A stretch of 32,456 nt of DNA from an uncultured Mollicutes bacterium (GCA_946539555.1 CAMNHN010000006.1:1-32456); one strand, 5' to 3'; shown: positions 1 to 8,949, counted from the stretch's first letter. The notes: generated by a model not told the origin, from the letters alone. A program made the numbers and translations.

Positions 1-1
1 T

Positions 2-328
2 GAAGAACAAATCGTCGCCGGATTTAAAGATTTAAGCGAAGAAGATGCTCAAAAAGTTGTTATTGCTTATGAACCAATCTGGGCAATTGGAACTGGTAAA
101 AACGCATCAGAAGAAATTGCTGAAGATGTCTGTGGCTTCATTAGAAAAGTTTTAAAGAAACTTTATAATGCAAAAGTTGCTAACAAAATCAGAATTTTAT
201 ATGGTGGAAGTGTTAAACCAGCTTCAGTTAAAGGCTATTTATCACAAAAAGATATTGATGGCGCTTTAGTTGGTGGTGCTTCGCTTGATGTCAATTCTTA
301 TAAGCAATTATTAACATCAATTCTTTAA
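2..328 (+). CDS. tpiA: Triosephosphate isomerase, C-terminal part (5' truncated by window)
   Basis: Frame from nt 2 reads EEQIVAGFKDLSEEDAQKVVIAYEPIWAIGTGKNAS...ILYGGSVKP...DGALVGGASLD; AYEPIWAIGTG and YGGSV are TIM signature motifs; TAA at 326-328. Confidence 0.96.
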   Translation, partial: EEQIVAGFKDLSEEDAQKVVIAYEPIWAIGTGKNASEEIAEDVCGFIRKVLKKLYNAKVANKIRILYGGSVKPASVKGYLSQKDIDGALVGGASLDVNSYKQLLTSIL

Positions 329-352
329 TTTATATCGATTGAAATTGATTAT

Positions 353-376
353 AGGCGCTTAAAAAGCGCCTTTTAA
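353..376 (+). terminator. Intrinsic terminator after tpiA
   Basis: aggcgctt-aaaa-agcgcc followed by tttt. Confidence 0.75.
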
Positions 377-437
377 TTATAAATAATTAAATTTGATTAT
401 TTTAAATTCTTGGTTATGATAATAAGGGAGGTAAGTT

Positions 438-1214
438 ATGTTGGAACAAAATTCATATAATTATGTAAATCAAGATAAGACATTAAAAAATAAATTTTAT
501 TCGAAAGTATTCTTATATTTTGGAATAGGAATTTTAGTTACCGCAGGAATTTGTGTTGTTGCTTCTCTTATTTTTAATTCGCTTTGGAATGCAGGTGATG
601 AAGAAGCTTTATCCAAATTTTTAATGTATTACATGGTTGTTTTAGGAATTTCTTTAATAGGAATGATTATTGTCTCTTTTGTTATATCTTTTTCAGTGAG
701 TAGAGGTAGAACTAAACCATTAATTCCATATATTTTATATACGATATTTATGGGAGTATTTACTTCTAGCTTTACTATTTTTATTCAAAATCCTTATATT
801 ATTGGTCTTGCTTTAGCAATTACTGCAGTTTTATTCCTTCTTTTAGGATTTTTAGGAATCATAAGTAGCGACCATATGAAAGTTTGGATAAGAGTTGTAA
901 TTGGCTTATCAATCGCAATAGGTTTATTAATGCTAGTTAATTTTGTCCTTATTCCTTTTGCGTTTTTTGGTGGATATACTGATGCATATTATGCAATGAA
1001 TAAAATCTATTTATTAGTAGAAGCACTTATTTTAATTGTTTTTTTAATTTATACTGCTATTGATTTTGCACGAATGAAACGTATCGCTGAAAGTTATACT
1101 GAACTTAATAACAATGAAGCAATTTATTGCGCATTAATGCTATATAGTGATTTTGTTGTTATATTTAGATACGTATTAAGATTCTTGTTGTTAATCTTAA
1201 GAAATAGAAGATAA
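438..1214 (+). CDS. Bax inhibitor-1/YccA-family multi-TM protein
   Basis: Multi-TM protein with C-terminal IYTAIDFARMKRIAE...ALMLYSDFVVIFRYVLRFLL pattern typical of the BI-1 family; RBS ggaggt. Confidence 0.75.
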   Translation: MLEQNSYNYVNQDKTLKNKFYSKVFLYFGIGILVTAGICVVASLIFNSLWNAGDEEALSKFLMYYMVVLGISLIGMIIVSFVISFSVSRGRTKPLIPYILYTIFMGVFTSSFTIFIQNPYIIGLALAITAVLFLLLGFLGIISSDHMKVWIRVVIGLSIAIGLLMLVNFVLIPFAFFGGYTDAYYAMNKIYLLVEALILIVFLIYTAIDFARMKRIAESYTELNNNEAIYCALMLYSDFVVIFRYVLRFLLLILRNRR

Positions 1215-1242
1215 AAGGTCGTTCGCCCTTTTATTTTTTAGT
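1213..1242. terminator. Putative bidirectional terminator between convergent BI-1 gene and rarA
   Basis: aaaagg...cctttt stem with A/T runs between convergent genes. Confidence 0.5.
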
Positions 1243-2508
1243 ATATTTCTTTCTTAAAAGTGGCAAATTATTTGATCTTTCAATTTCTTTAATCGTTTTA
1301 TATTGTTCATTTAAGAATTTTTCATAAGCTGCTTTTGCATTTAAATTTGGAACATAGAATTCAAAATTTTTGATGATTTCTGGTAAATATTGCATATGAA
1401 TCCACATTTCAGGATTATTATAAGGATATTTTTCATCATCTTTAACATTTACTGGAGTTAGACGTAAATAATCTAAAACATCTAAAGGCATCTCTTGAGC
1501 ACAATCATAAGCTGCATGAATTGCATTATTAGCAACTTTTGATTTTGGCGATAAAGCTAGATCTACAATTGCAACTCCAAGTGGAATAATTGCTTCAGGT
1601 AAACCAACAGTATATGCACTATCAATTGCAATTTTAGTTCTCATACATGCAGAAGGATTAGCAATTCCTACATCTTCATAAGCAGTGACTAAAAGTCTAC
1701 GAGTTAAAGCTTCCATATCTCCACTAGCTAAAATTCTAGCAGCATAATATAAAGCAGCATTAACATCACTTCCTCTAATTGATTTTTGAAGAGCAGAAAC
1801 AGCATCATAATGGCCATTTTCATCATTATCAATCGAAGAATTAGTAACTTTAACAATTGAATTTACTTCATCAATATCGATTTTTTCTTCACCAAAAGTT
1901 ATTTGTAAAATTTCTAAATAATTTAAAGCGAAACGAATATCACCGTTTGATTTTGAAGCAATAATTGATAAAGCTTCATCAGTGATGTTGATTTTATTAT
2001 TTAATCCTTTAGGAGATGAACAAGCTCTCTTTAAAGCGATTACAACTTCATCAAGACTCAATCTTTTAACTTCTAATAAATGTAATCTTGATCTTATGGC
2101 TTTATTTATTGAAATATAAGGATTTGCAGTTGTAGCGCCAATTAAATAGATCGATCCATCTTCAACAGAAGGAAGCAAGATATCTTGTTTATCTTTATTT
2201 AATCGATGAATTTCATCAATTATGATTATTGAGCATTCATAATTTTTTGCATCATCAATTGCATCAATTAATTCTTTTTTATTTGATGTTACAGCATTTA
2301 GCGAAACATAATGTGCTCCAATTGAATTAGCATAGCATTCTGCAATAGTAGTTTTGCCAGTTCCAGGCTCACCAAAAAGAATAAAAGAAACAGGAATCTT
2401 ATTTTTAATACTATTTGTTAAGAAACCTCTTTTTCCGATTAATTCATTTTGACCGATAACATCATCAATAGTAGTAGGTCTCATTCTAAAAGCTAATGGT
2501 TTTCGCAT
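1231..2508 (-). CDS. rarA: Replication-associated recombination protein A (RarA/MgsA AAA+ ATPase)
   Basis: FGEPGTGKTTIAE Walker A, IIIIDEIHRLNKDKQD Walker B, MRPTTIDDVIGQ N-terminus, C-terminal RarA domain. Confidence 0.93.
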   Translation of the reverse strand: MRKPLAFRMRPTTIDDVIGQNELIGKRGFLTNSIKNKIPVSFILFGEPGTGKTTIAECYANSIGAHYVSLNAVTSNKKELIDAIDDAKNYECSIIIIDEIHRLNKDKQDILLPSVEDGSIYLIGATTANPYISINKAIRSRLHLLEVKRLSLDEVVIALKRACSSPKGLNNKINITDEALSIIASKSNGDIRFALNYLEILQITFGEEKIDIDEVNSIVKVTNSSIDNDENGHYDAVSALQKSIRGSDVNAALYYAARILASGDMEALTRRLLVTAYEDVGIANPSACMRTKIAIDSAYTVGLPEAIIPLGVAIVDLALSPKSKVANNAIHAAYDCAQEMPLDVLDYLRLTPVNVKDDEKYPYNNPEMWIHMQYLPEIIKNFEFYVPNLNAKAAYEKFLNEQYKTIKEIERSNNLPLLRKKYTKK

Positions 2509-2514
2509 GCATCA

Positions 2515-2520
2515 ATTATA
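2515..2520 (-). promoter_or_regulatory. -10 box of rarA, 6 nt before ATG (predicted leaderless)
   Basis: Minus strand TATAAT-tgatgc-ATG. Confidence 0.6.
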
Positions 2521-2541
2521 CACTTTTTGCTCAGTTTTTTG

Positions 2542-2547
2542 TATAAT
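2542..2547 (+). promoter_or_regulatory. -10 box of dtd, 10 nt before ATG
   Basis: TATAAT-acaaaagtct-ATG, no Shine-Dalgarno. Confidence 0.5.
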
Positions 2548-2557
2548 ACAAAAGTCT

Positions 2558-3010
2558 ATGAAAATCGTATTGCAAGAAGTATTAAAAGCTAGTGTCACCA
2601 TTGATGGTGCTATTTTTTCAAAAATTGATAAAGGCTACTTACTTTTAGCTAGTTTTACTAATGGCGATAATGAAGAAATTTGCTCAAAAATGGCTACAAA
2701 AGTATCAAAACTTAGAATATTTATGGATGAAAACGGAAAAACTAACCTTTCACTCACTGATGTTAAAGGTGAAATTTTAAGCGTTTCTCAATTTACAATT
2801 TATGCAAATTTAAAAAGTGGTAACAGACCATCTTATACAGATTGTATGAGACCAGATGAAGCTACAAAATTATACGATTATTTTAATAAAACATTGATTG
2901 ATCTTGGTTTTAGCGTTAAAACTGGTGTTTTTGGTGCAGATATGAAGGTTGAATTAATAAATGATGGACCATATACTCTTGTAATAGATAGCAAGGAACT
3001 CGGATTTTAA
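2558..3010 (+). CDS. dtd: D-aminoacyl-tRNA deacylase
   Basis: MKIVLQEVLKASVTIDG...LSVSQFTIYANLKSGNRPSY...VKTGVFGADMKVELINDGPYTLVIDS; the SQFT and NDGP motifs are Dtd signatures. Start moved from 2507 to 2558. Confidence 0.95.
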   Translation: MKIVLQEVLKASVTIDGAIFSKIDKGYLLLASFTNGDNEEICSKMATKVSKLRIFMDENGKTNLSLTDVKGEILSVSQFTIYANLKSGNRPSYTDCMRPDEATKLYDYFNKTLIDLGFSVKTGVFGADMKVELINDGPYTLVIDSKELGF

Positions 3011-3012
3011 TT

Positions 3013-4146
3013 ATGAAGATAATGATTGGTTTAAGTGGTGGAGTAGATAGTGCCGTAGCTGCATATTTACTTAAAAAACAAGGACATGAAGTAATATGTT
3101 GCTTCATGAGAAACCGGGATTCTATCGCTAATGGCGATTTTTTAGGCAACCCAACACTTAATAACAACATGTGTCCACAAGAACAAGATTATTTAGATGC
3201 ATGTAAAGTTGCTGAAAAGTTAAATCTTCCAATGATGAGAATCGATTTTGTTAAAGAATATTGGGATTATGTTTTTACTTATTTTTTAGATGAATACAAG
3301 AAGGGGAGAACACCTAATCCAGATATTTTTTGTAACAAATATATTAAATTCGGTCCTTTCTTAGAATTTGCTAAGAAAAATGGCTGTGATTGTATAGCAA
3401 TGGGACATTATGCGAAAAGAATTGATGAAAATGGCATTAGCTATATGTACAAAGCAGCTGATTTGAATAAGGATCAAACATATTTTTTGAGTCAAATTAG
3501 TTATGAACAATTAAGTTCATGTCTTTTTCCTTTAGGTGACTTACAAAAGAGCGAAGTAAGAAAAATTGCTCACGAATTAAACTTAGAAAGTGTAGAAGAT
3601 AAAAAAGATTCAACAGGCGTTTGCTTTATTGGAGAAAGGAACTTCAAAGAATTTTTAAAAAATTACATTCCTGCAAAGAAAGGAAATATTGTAGATATTG
3701 AAACAAAAACTGTTCTTGGCAAACATGATGGGGTCATGTATTACACTTTAGGACAAAGAAGAGGATTAGGAATCGGTGGAATAAATGGTTTGCCTCAACA
3801 AGGTTGGTTTGTTTGTGGCAAAGACGTAAAAAACAATATTTTATATGTTGCAAGCGGTAGTGAAGATGAACATTTATTTAGTGATGAATGTGTAATTAAT
3901 AACATCAATCTCTTCAACGGAAGAATAGAAGATGGGACACACCTTAATGTCAAATTTAGATACAGACAAAAAGACCAAGGAGTTACTGTTTATAACTTAG
4001 AAAATGGTGATATTAAATTAATTTATGACCATCCATACAAAGCAGTTCCCCCTGGACAAGCCTGTGTTTTCTATTTAGGAGACAAATGTCTTGGTGGCGG
4101 TCTTATTGATAAGGTTTATTACAAAAATAAACTTAAAAACAATTAG
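3013..4146 (+). CDS. mnmA: tRNA-specific 2-thiouridylase MnmA
   Basis: GLSGGVDSAVAAYLL PP-loop, TPNPDIFCNKYIKFG, GHYAKR, DQTYFLSQ, STGVCFIGER. Confidence 0.96.
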   Translation: MKIMIGLSGGVDSAVAAYLLKKQGHEVICCFMRNRDSIANGDFLGNPTLNNNMCPQEQDYLDACKVAEKLNLPMMRIDFVKEYWDYVFTYFLDEYKKGRTPNPDIFCNKYIKFGPFLEFAKKNGCDCIAMGHYAKRIDENGISYMYKAADLNKDQTYFLSQISYEQLSSCLFPLGDLQKSEVRKIAHELNLESVEDKKDSTGVCFIGERNFKEFLKNYIPAKKGNIVDIETKTVLGKHDGVMYYTLGQRRGLGIGGINGLPQQGWFVCGKDVKNNILYVASGSEDEHLFSDECVINNINLFNGRIEDGTHLNVKFRYRQKDQGVTVYNLENGDIKLIYDHPYKAVPPGQACVFYLGDKCLGGGLIDKVYYKNKLKNN

Positions 4147-4156
4147 AAATTAGTAA

Positions 4157-4205
4157 AAGTAGATAATTAGTAGAAAATTAGTAGTTTAATAGTAGTTATA
4201 TAGTT
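4157..4205 (+). repeat. 11-bp-phased array of (T/A)AGTA(G), 5 copies
   Basis: Motif at 4157 (aagta), 4168, 4179, 4190, 4201 (tagtt): spacing 11,11,11,11; extra out-of-phase copy at 4151. Confidence 0.8.
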
Positions 4206-4215
4206 AAAGTCATTA

Positions 4216-4244
4216 TTTACATCTTTACATTAAAAATGTAAAAT
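4216..4244 (+). promoter_or_regulatory. Sigma-A-like promoter for T-box/alaS
   Basis: TTTACA (4216-4221), 17-bp spacer, TAAAAT (4239-4244). Confidence 0.65.
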
Positions 4245-4249
4245 ATTGC

Positions 4250-4460
4250 TGGAAATAAATTAATTTATTTGTTTATTAGAGAGAATGTGTTGGTGAAAGC
4301 ATTTATTCAAATAATTAATGAGCCATTCCGGTTAAAAAAGGTTAACAGCCCGTTGAACGCGTTAAGTTCATAAATTAAGTGCTTATTTTAAGAATTAGGA
4401 TGGTACCGCGAAAATAGAAATTTCGTTCCTAGAAACATTTTTTCTAGGACTTTTTATTTA
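4250..4460 (+). ncRNA. T-box riboswitch leader of alaS
   Basis: agagag...ggtg stem I features, cccgttgaacgcgttaag, conserved T-box core tggtaccgcg at 4401-4410, then terminator hairpin and alaS; possible Ala specifier GCC at 4322-4324 (followed by A). Confidence 0.9.
4427..4456 (+). terminator. T-box terminator hairpin
   Basis: tcctagaaa-catttt-tttctagga followed by ctttttattt; overlaps the antiterminator 3' strand. Confidence 0.85.
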
Positions 4461-4476
4461 TATAGGAGGGCAGAAT

Positions 4477-7071
4477 ATGAAATACATGACTTCACAAGAA
4501 ATTAGAAATACATGGTTAAATTTCTTCAAAGAAAGAGGCCACGTAATTGAACCAAGTGCAAGTTTAATTCCACATAATGATCCAACATTACTTTGGATAA
4601 ATGCTGGGGTTGCAGCTTTAAAGAAATACTTTGATGGAAGTGAAATTCCAGAATCAAAAAGAATTACTAACGCTCAAAAATGTATAAGAACAAATGATAT
4701 CGATAACGTTGGAAAAACAGCTCGTCATCATACTTTTTTTGAGATGTTAGGAAACTTTTCAATTGGTGATTATTTTAGAAAAGAAATCATTCCTTGGGCT
4801 TATGAGCTTTTAACTAGTGAAAAGTATTTTGGTCTTCCTAAAGAAAAAATCTATGCCACATATCATCCAGATGATATCGAAACACGTGATTTATGGATAA
4901 AATCAGGCTTGGCAGAAGATCATTTAGTACCTTTAGAAGGAAATTATTGGCAAATAGGTGAAGGTCCATGTGGTCCAAATACCGAAGTATTCTTCGATAG
5001 AGGAGAAAAATACGATCCAAATCACATCGGTGATAGATTATTACGTGAAGATATGGAAAATGATCGTTACGTAGAAATTTGGGGCATTGTTTTCTCACAA
5101 TTTAATGCTGTTAATGGCGTTGCTAGAGAGAATTATAAAGAATTACCTCATAAAAATATCGATACTGGTGCTGGTTTAGAAAGAATTTGTTGTGTTATTC
5201 AAGGAACAGAAACAAATTTTGAAACCGATTTATTCTTCCCAATCATTAAAGCAACTCAAAAATTATGCAATAAACCTTATGAAAACGGATATTTAATGCC
5301 ATATAGAGTTATTGCTGATCACATTAGAACATGTACTTTCGCTTTAGCAGATGGTGAAACTTTCTCAAATGAAGGAAGAGGATATGTTTTAAGAAGACTT
5401 CTTCGTAGAGCTTGTAGATATGCTCAAAAATTAGGTTTATATGAACCATTCTTATATAAATTAGTTGATGCAGTAGTTGATGTAATGAAACCTTACTATC
5501 CATATCTTATCGGAAAGCAAGAACAAATTAAGAAAACCATCAAAAACGAAGAAGAAAAATTCATAAAAACACTTACTGTTGGTGAAAATATCTTAAAGGG
5601 AATGATTGAAGGAAAGAATTCGCTTTCTGGTGATGATGCTTTTAAACTTTATGATACATACGGTTTCCCAATTGAATTAACAAAAGAAATTTGTGCTGAT
5701 TCAAACGTTACTGTAGATGAAGATGGATTCAAAGTTGCATTAAATCATCAAAAAGAATTAGCAAGAGCTTCACGCAAAAATATAGAATCATTCAACAAGC
5801 AATCAAAAGATTTGCTTGAATTTACTGAACCAAGTGAATATACATATGATGATAGTGATATTTCTGCGACAGTTATCGGTGTTTTTAAAGACGGTGTTAA
5901 AGTAGATTCAATAGATGATGAAGGCGATATTGTTTTTGACAAAACATCTTTCTATGCTGAAATGGGCGGCCAAGTTGCAGATACAGGTGAAGTTGAAAAC
6001 GATGAGGCAAAAGCACTTGTTACTCAAGTCATTAAAGCTCCAAATAAACAACACTTACACCATGTTAAATTGCTTTATGGCGAAATAAAAACTGGTGATA
6101 AATTAACTTTAAAAGTAGATCACTCAAAACATTTTGCAATTACAAAGAATCACTCAGGAACTCACCTTTTACAATCTGCATTAATTGAAGTTTTAGGCGA
6201 TGAATGTAAACAAAAAGGAAGCTATGTTGACGAGAATTATTTAAGATTTGATTTTTCATTCACTAGAAAGCTTACTTCAGTTGAATTAAGTAGAATTGAA
6301 AAGAAAGTTAATGAATATATTTCTCAAAAAATAGAAGAAAAAACATTAGTTTTGCCAATTGAAGAAGCTAATAAAGTCGGAGCAATCTCACTTTTTGGTG
6401 AAAAATATGGTGATGTTGTTAGAGTTGTAACATTTGGAGACGTTTCAAAAGAATTTTGTGGTGGAAATCACGTAAAGAATTCTGCTGATATTGGAATTTT
6501 TGTTATCCAAAGTGAAGAAGCTATCGCAAGTGGTGTAAGAAGAATTCAAGCTACAACCGGCTTATCAGCTTATGAATATTTAAAATCAAAAGAAGACTTA
6601 TTAAGTGAAATAAAAACAACACTTGAAGCCAAATCAGAAAAAGAGATTTTATCACGTAGTAAAACACTTTTAGATGAAAAGAAAGAATTACTCAATACAG
6701 TCGATAAATTAACGAAAACAATCGCTAATTTTAAAGTAGATTCAATTCTTGAAGAAATCAAAAATAACGGATTAGCAATTAGATATTTTGATGATTTAGG
6801 ACGTGAAGGAATGATGAATATAATCGATGAAATTAAATCTAAAGTAGATGATTATATTCTTGTTTTAATTGGCAAAGATGGTGAAAAACATCCATTACTT
6901 GTTAGTGTTTCTAAATCAAATGTAGAAAAGAAGATTTTAGCTGGAAATATTGTTAAAAAGATTACTTCTGTCCTTGGAGGAAATGGTGGTGGCAAACCAG
7001 AACTTGCTCAAGGTAGCGTCGTTTCTCTTGATAAACTAAATCAAATTTCAAAGGAATTAGTTTTAAATTAA
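4477..7071 (+). CDS. alaS: Alanyl-tRNA synthetase
   Basis: MTSQEIRNTWLNFFKERGHVIEPSASLIP..., NAQKCIRTNDIDNVGKTARHHTFFEMLGNFSIGDYF, HSGTHLLQSAL, EFCGGNHV, GGGKPELAQGS. Confidence 0.98.
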   Translation: MKYMTSQEIRNTWLNFFKERGHVIEPSASLIPHNDPTLLWINAGVAALKKYFDGSEIPESKRITNAQKCIRTNDIDNVGKTARHHTFFEMLGNFSIGDYFRKEIIPWAYELLTSEKYFGLPKEKIYATYHPDDIETRDLWIKSGLAEDHLVPLEGNYWQIGEGPCGPNTEVFFDRGEKYDPNHIGDRLLREDMENDRYVEIWGIVFSQFNAVNGVARENYKELPHKNIDTGAGLERICCVIQGTETNFETDLFFPIIKATQKLCNKPYENGYLMPYRVIADHIRTCTFALADGETFSNEGRGYVLRRLLRRACRYAQKLGLYEPFLYKLVDAVVDVMKPYYPYLIGKQEQIKKTIKNEEEKFIKTLTVGENILKGMIEGKNSLSGDDAFKLYDTYGFPIELTKEICADSNVTVDEDGFKVALNHQKELARASRKNIESFNKQSKDLLEFTEPSEYTYDDSDISATVIGVFKDGVKVDSIDDEGDIVFDKTSFYAEMGGQVADTGEVENDEAKALVTQVIKAPNKQHLHHVKLLYGEIKTGDKLTLKVDHSKHFAITKNHSGTHLLQSALIEVLGDECKQKGSYVDENYLRFDFSFTRKLTSVELSRIEKKVNEYISQKIEEKTLVLPIEEANKVGAISLFGEKYGDVVRVVTFGDVSKEFCGGNHVKNSADIGIFVIQSEEAIASGVRRIQATTGLSAYEYLKSKEDLLSEIKTTLEAKSEKEILSRSKTLLDEKKELLNTVDKLTKTIANFKVDSILEEIKNNGLAIRYFDDLGREGMMNIIDEIKSKVDDYILVLIGKDGEKHPLLVSVSKSNVEKKILAGNIVKKITSVLGGNGGGKPELAQGSVVSLDKLNQISKELVLN

Positions 7072-7508
7072 TGGAAAAATATGTAGGATTAGATTTAGGA
7101 ACTAAATCCTTAGGAATAGCTGTTGCTGACTCCTTAGGAATTATTCATCCTCGTGAAAATTATAATTTTGAAAAAGGAAATTATAAAAAGGCACGTGAAC
7201 ATTTACTTGATATTTTAGAAATTGAAAATATTAAAAATGTCGTTATTGGTCTTCCTTTACGCTTAGAAGGCAGAGTTGAAGGAGATAGATGTGAATCAGT
7301 TAGACGTTTTATGTCTGATATTTTGAAAGTTAAATCTGATTTAAACGTCATTTATCGGGACGAAAGTTATTCAACAATTGAAGCTCGTGAAAGACTTAAA
7401 GATGAGGGTTTAAAAGAAGAAAAAATCAAGAAAATTATCGACATGATGTCAGCTGTTGTAATTTTAGAAGATTATTTAAGGAGTGTTGCTAATGGAACCA
7501 AAAAATAA
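7071..7508 (+). CDS. ruvX: Putative pre-16S rRNA nuclease / Holliday junction resolvase-like YqgF
   Basis: YVGLDLGTKSLGIAVADSLG, VVIGLPLRLEG, RDESYSTIEARERL. Confidence 0.93.
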   Translation: MEKYVGLDLGTKSLGIAVADSLGIIHPRENYNFEKGNYKKAREHLLDILEIENIKNVVIGLPLRLEGRVEGDRCESVRRFMSDILKVKSDLNVIYRDESYSTIEARERLKDEGLKEEKIKKIIDMMSAVVILEDYLRSVANGTKK

Positions 7509-7764
7509 CGATGAAATCGTCATTTATGATGAAGAAGGTAAAGAATATTTGATGAATATTTTGTTTACTTACGAAAATGAAGAAAGAAATGCTCAATATG
7601 TTTTTGTTTACGATAAAGGAAATCCAGAAGACGTCTTTGTTATGAAGTATACAGATGATAGTGATGAATTATTTGAAGTAACTGATGAAGAAGAACTTGC
7701 TGAGGCACAAGAAGTTCTTGATGCATATAATGACGACCCAACAATTCAAGAAATTAAAGATTAA
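7492..7764 (+). CDS. DUF1292 family protein
   Basis: Short acidic ORF EIVIYDEEGKEYLMNILFTYENEERNAQYVFVYDKGNPEDVFVMKYTDDSDELFEV; aaggag RBS supports ATG at 7492 rather than GTG at 7483. Confidence 0.8.
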   Translation: MEPKNNDEIVIYDEEGKEYLMNILFTYENEERNAQYVFVYDKGNPEDVFVMKYTDDSDELFEVTDEEELAEAQEVLDAYNDDPTIQEIKD

Positions 7765-7831
7765 AACAATTAAATGTTTTAAATATATGAATTTATTGAT
7801 ATAATTTGAAAGCAAAAAAGAGGTATTAATT

Positions 7832-8314
7832 ATGGCTGCAAATAAAGAATTTGTTTTAACAAAAGAAGGTTTAGATAAATTAAACGCTGAATATAGAAAT
7901 TTAATCGATATTGAAAGACCTGCTGTCATTGAAGCTTTACAAAATGCTAGAGCAATGGGTGACTTATCAGAAAACGCTGATTATGATGCTGCAAGAAATA
8001 AACAAGCTGAAATCGAAGGTAGAATCAAAGAAATTGAACACATTTTAGCAAACGTTAAAATTGTTGATGAAACTAAAAAAAGTAAAACAATCCAACTTTC
8101 AAACGTTGTTACATATTTAGATTTAGAACTTGAAAAAGAATTTACAGTTAAAATCGTTTCAAGTATTGAAGCAGATCCTGTAACAGATGCTAAAAATCTT
8201 AAAGTTAGTAACGAATGTCCATTAGGTTTAGCACTTTTAGGACATAAGGTTGGAGATGAAGTTACTGTTAAAGCTAACTCACCTTACGACATAAGAATTG
8301 TTTCTTTTAAGTAA
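7832..8314 (+). CDS. greA: Transcription elongation factor GreA
   Basis: LTKEGLDKLNAEYRNL, ARAMGDLSENADYDAARNKQAEIEGRI; extended -10 tgaTATAAT at 7800-7805. Confidence 0.97.
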   Translation: MAANKEFVLTKEGLDKLNAEYRNLIDIERPAVIEALQNARAMGDLSENADYDAARNKQAEIEGRIKEIEHILANVKIVDETKKSKTIQLSNVVTYLDLELEKEFTVKIVSSIEADPVTDAKNLKVSNECPLGLALLGHKVGDEVTVKANSPYDIRIVSFK

Positions 8315-8360
8315 AATAATTCAAATTTTTGTCACAATCTTAAACAAAATTAAAAAAAAT

Positions 8361-8410
8361 CGGAAGAATCCGAAGTTCAAACTCCTTGTATTAGTGAAAG
8401 GAGTTTTTTT
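8361..8410 (+). promoter_or_regulatory. comEA leader: hairpin that includes the RBS plus motif shared with the C39 gene leader
   Basis: cggaagaa (8361-8368) and ttagtgaaaggagttttttt (8391-8410); hairpin aaactcctt-gtattagtg-aaaggagttt followed by T run and ATG. Confidence 0.6.
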
Positions 8411-8947
8411 ATGATAAAAATTATTATTGGAGTATGTATTGCAACCATTATTGGAATATGTGCATTTACATTTATTCCGCAGGTCGTTAATTCTCAAACG
8501 AACGCACCAACAACACTTGTTGATGACACCAATAGGATTACTATTGGTATTAGTGGAGAAGTTGTTAAACCAGGAAACTACATTCTTGAAGAAGGTAGCA
8601 CGATGGCTGATTTAATTGAAAAAGCTGGAGGTGCAAATAGCAACGCAGATACAAGATGCTATTTTGCTGAAAACATCGTAGAAAAGAACATGGAGTATTA
8701 CATTGCTCCTAAATATGATGCTACTGACGTTTGTGGTGAAAATGCGATTAGCAAGGTAAATATTAACGTTGCTGATAAAACTGAATTAATGACTGTTAGC
8801 GGCTTTGGAGACACTGTTTCTAGTGCCTTAATTCAATATAGAAATGATAATGGCATTTTCTATACGTTAGAATCAATTATGAATGTAAGTGGCATTGGAA
8901 ATGCGACTTTTGCAAAGGTTAAAAACTATATTTATTTGCATGATTAA
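8411..8947 (+). CDS. comEA: Competence protein ComEA (SLBB + helix-hairpin-helix DNA-binding)
   Basis: ISGEVVKPGNYILEEGSTMADLIEKAGG (SLBB) and KVNINVADKTELMTVSGFGDTVSSALIQYRNDNGIFYTLESIMNVSGIGNATF (HhH). Confidence 0.93.
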   Translation: MIKIIIGVCIATIIGICAFTFIPQVVNSQTNAPTTLVDDTNRITIGISGEVVKPGNYILEEGSTMADLIEKAGGANSNADTRCYFAENIVEKNMEYYIAPKYDATDVCGENAISKVNINVADKTELMTVSGFGDTVSSALIQYRNDNGIFYTLESIMNVSGIGNATFAKVKNYIYLHD

Positions 8948-8949
8948 AG

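Noticed and set aside
2470-2480. Additional TAGTAG copies (agtagtagg) near the rarA start
   Set aside because: Lies in rarA coding sequence and not in an 11-bp phased series.
3919-3926. CGGAAGAA inside mnmA as another copy of the comEA/C39 leader motif
   Set aside because: Within coding sequence and without the TTAGTGAAAGGAG partner element.
4838-5098. Antisense ORFs within alaS, holA, dinG-like, dnaJ, deoC and others from the ORF track
   Set aside because: Short, antisense to strong genes, unusual composition; expected by chance.
8427-8615. Overlapping 62-aa ORF inside comEA
   Set aside because: Alternate frame inside a well-supported CDS, no homology-like features.
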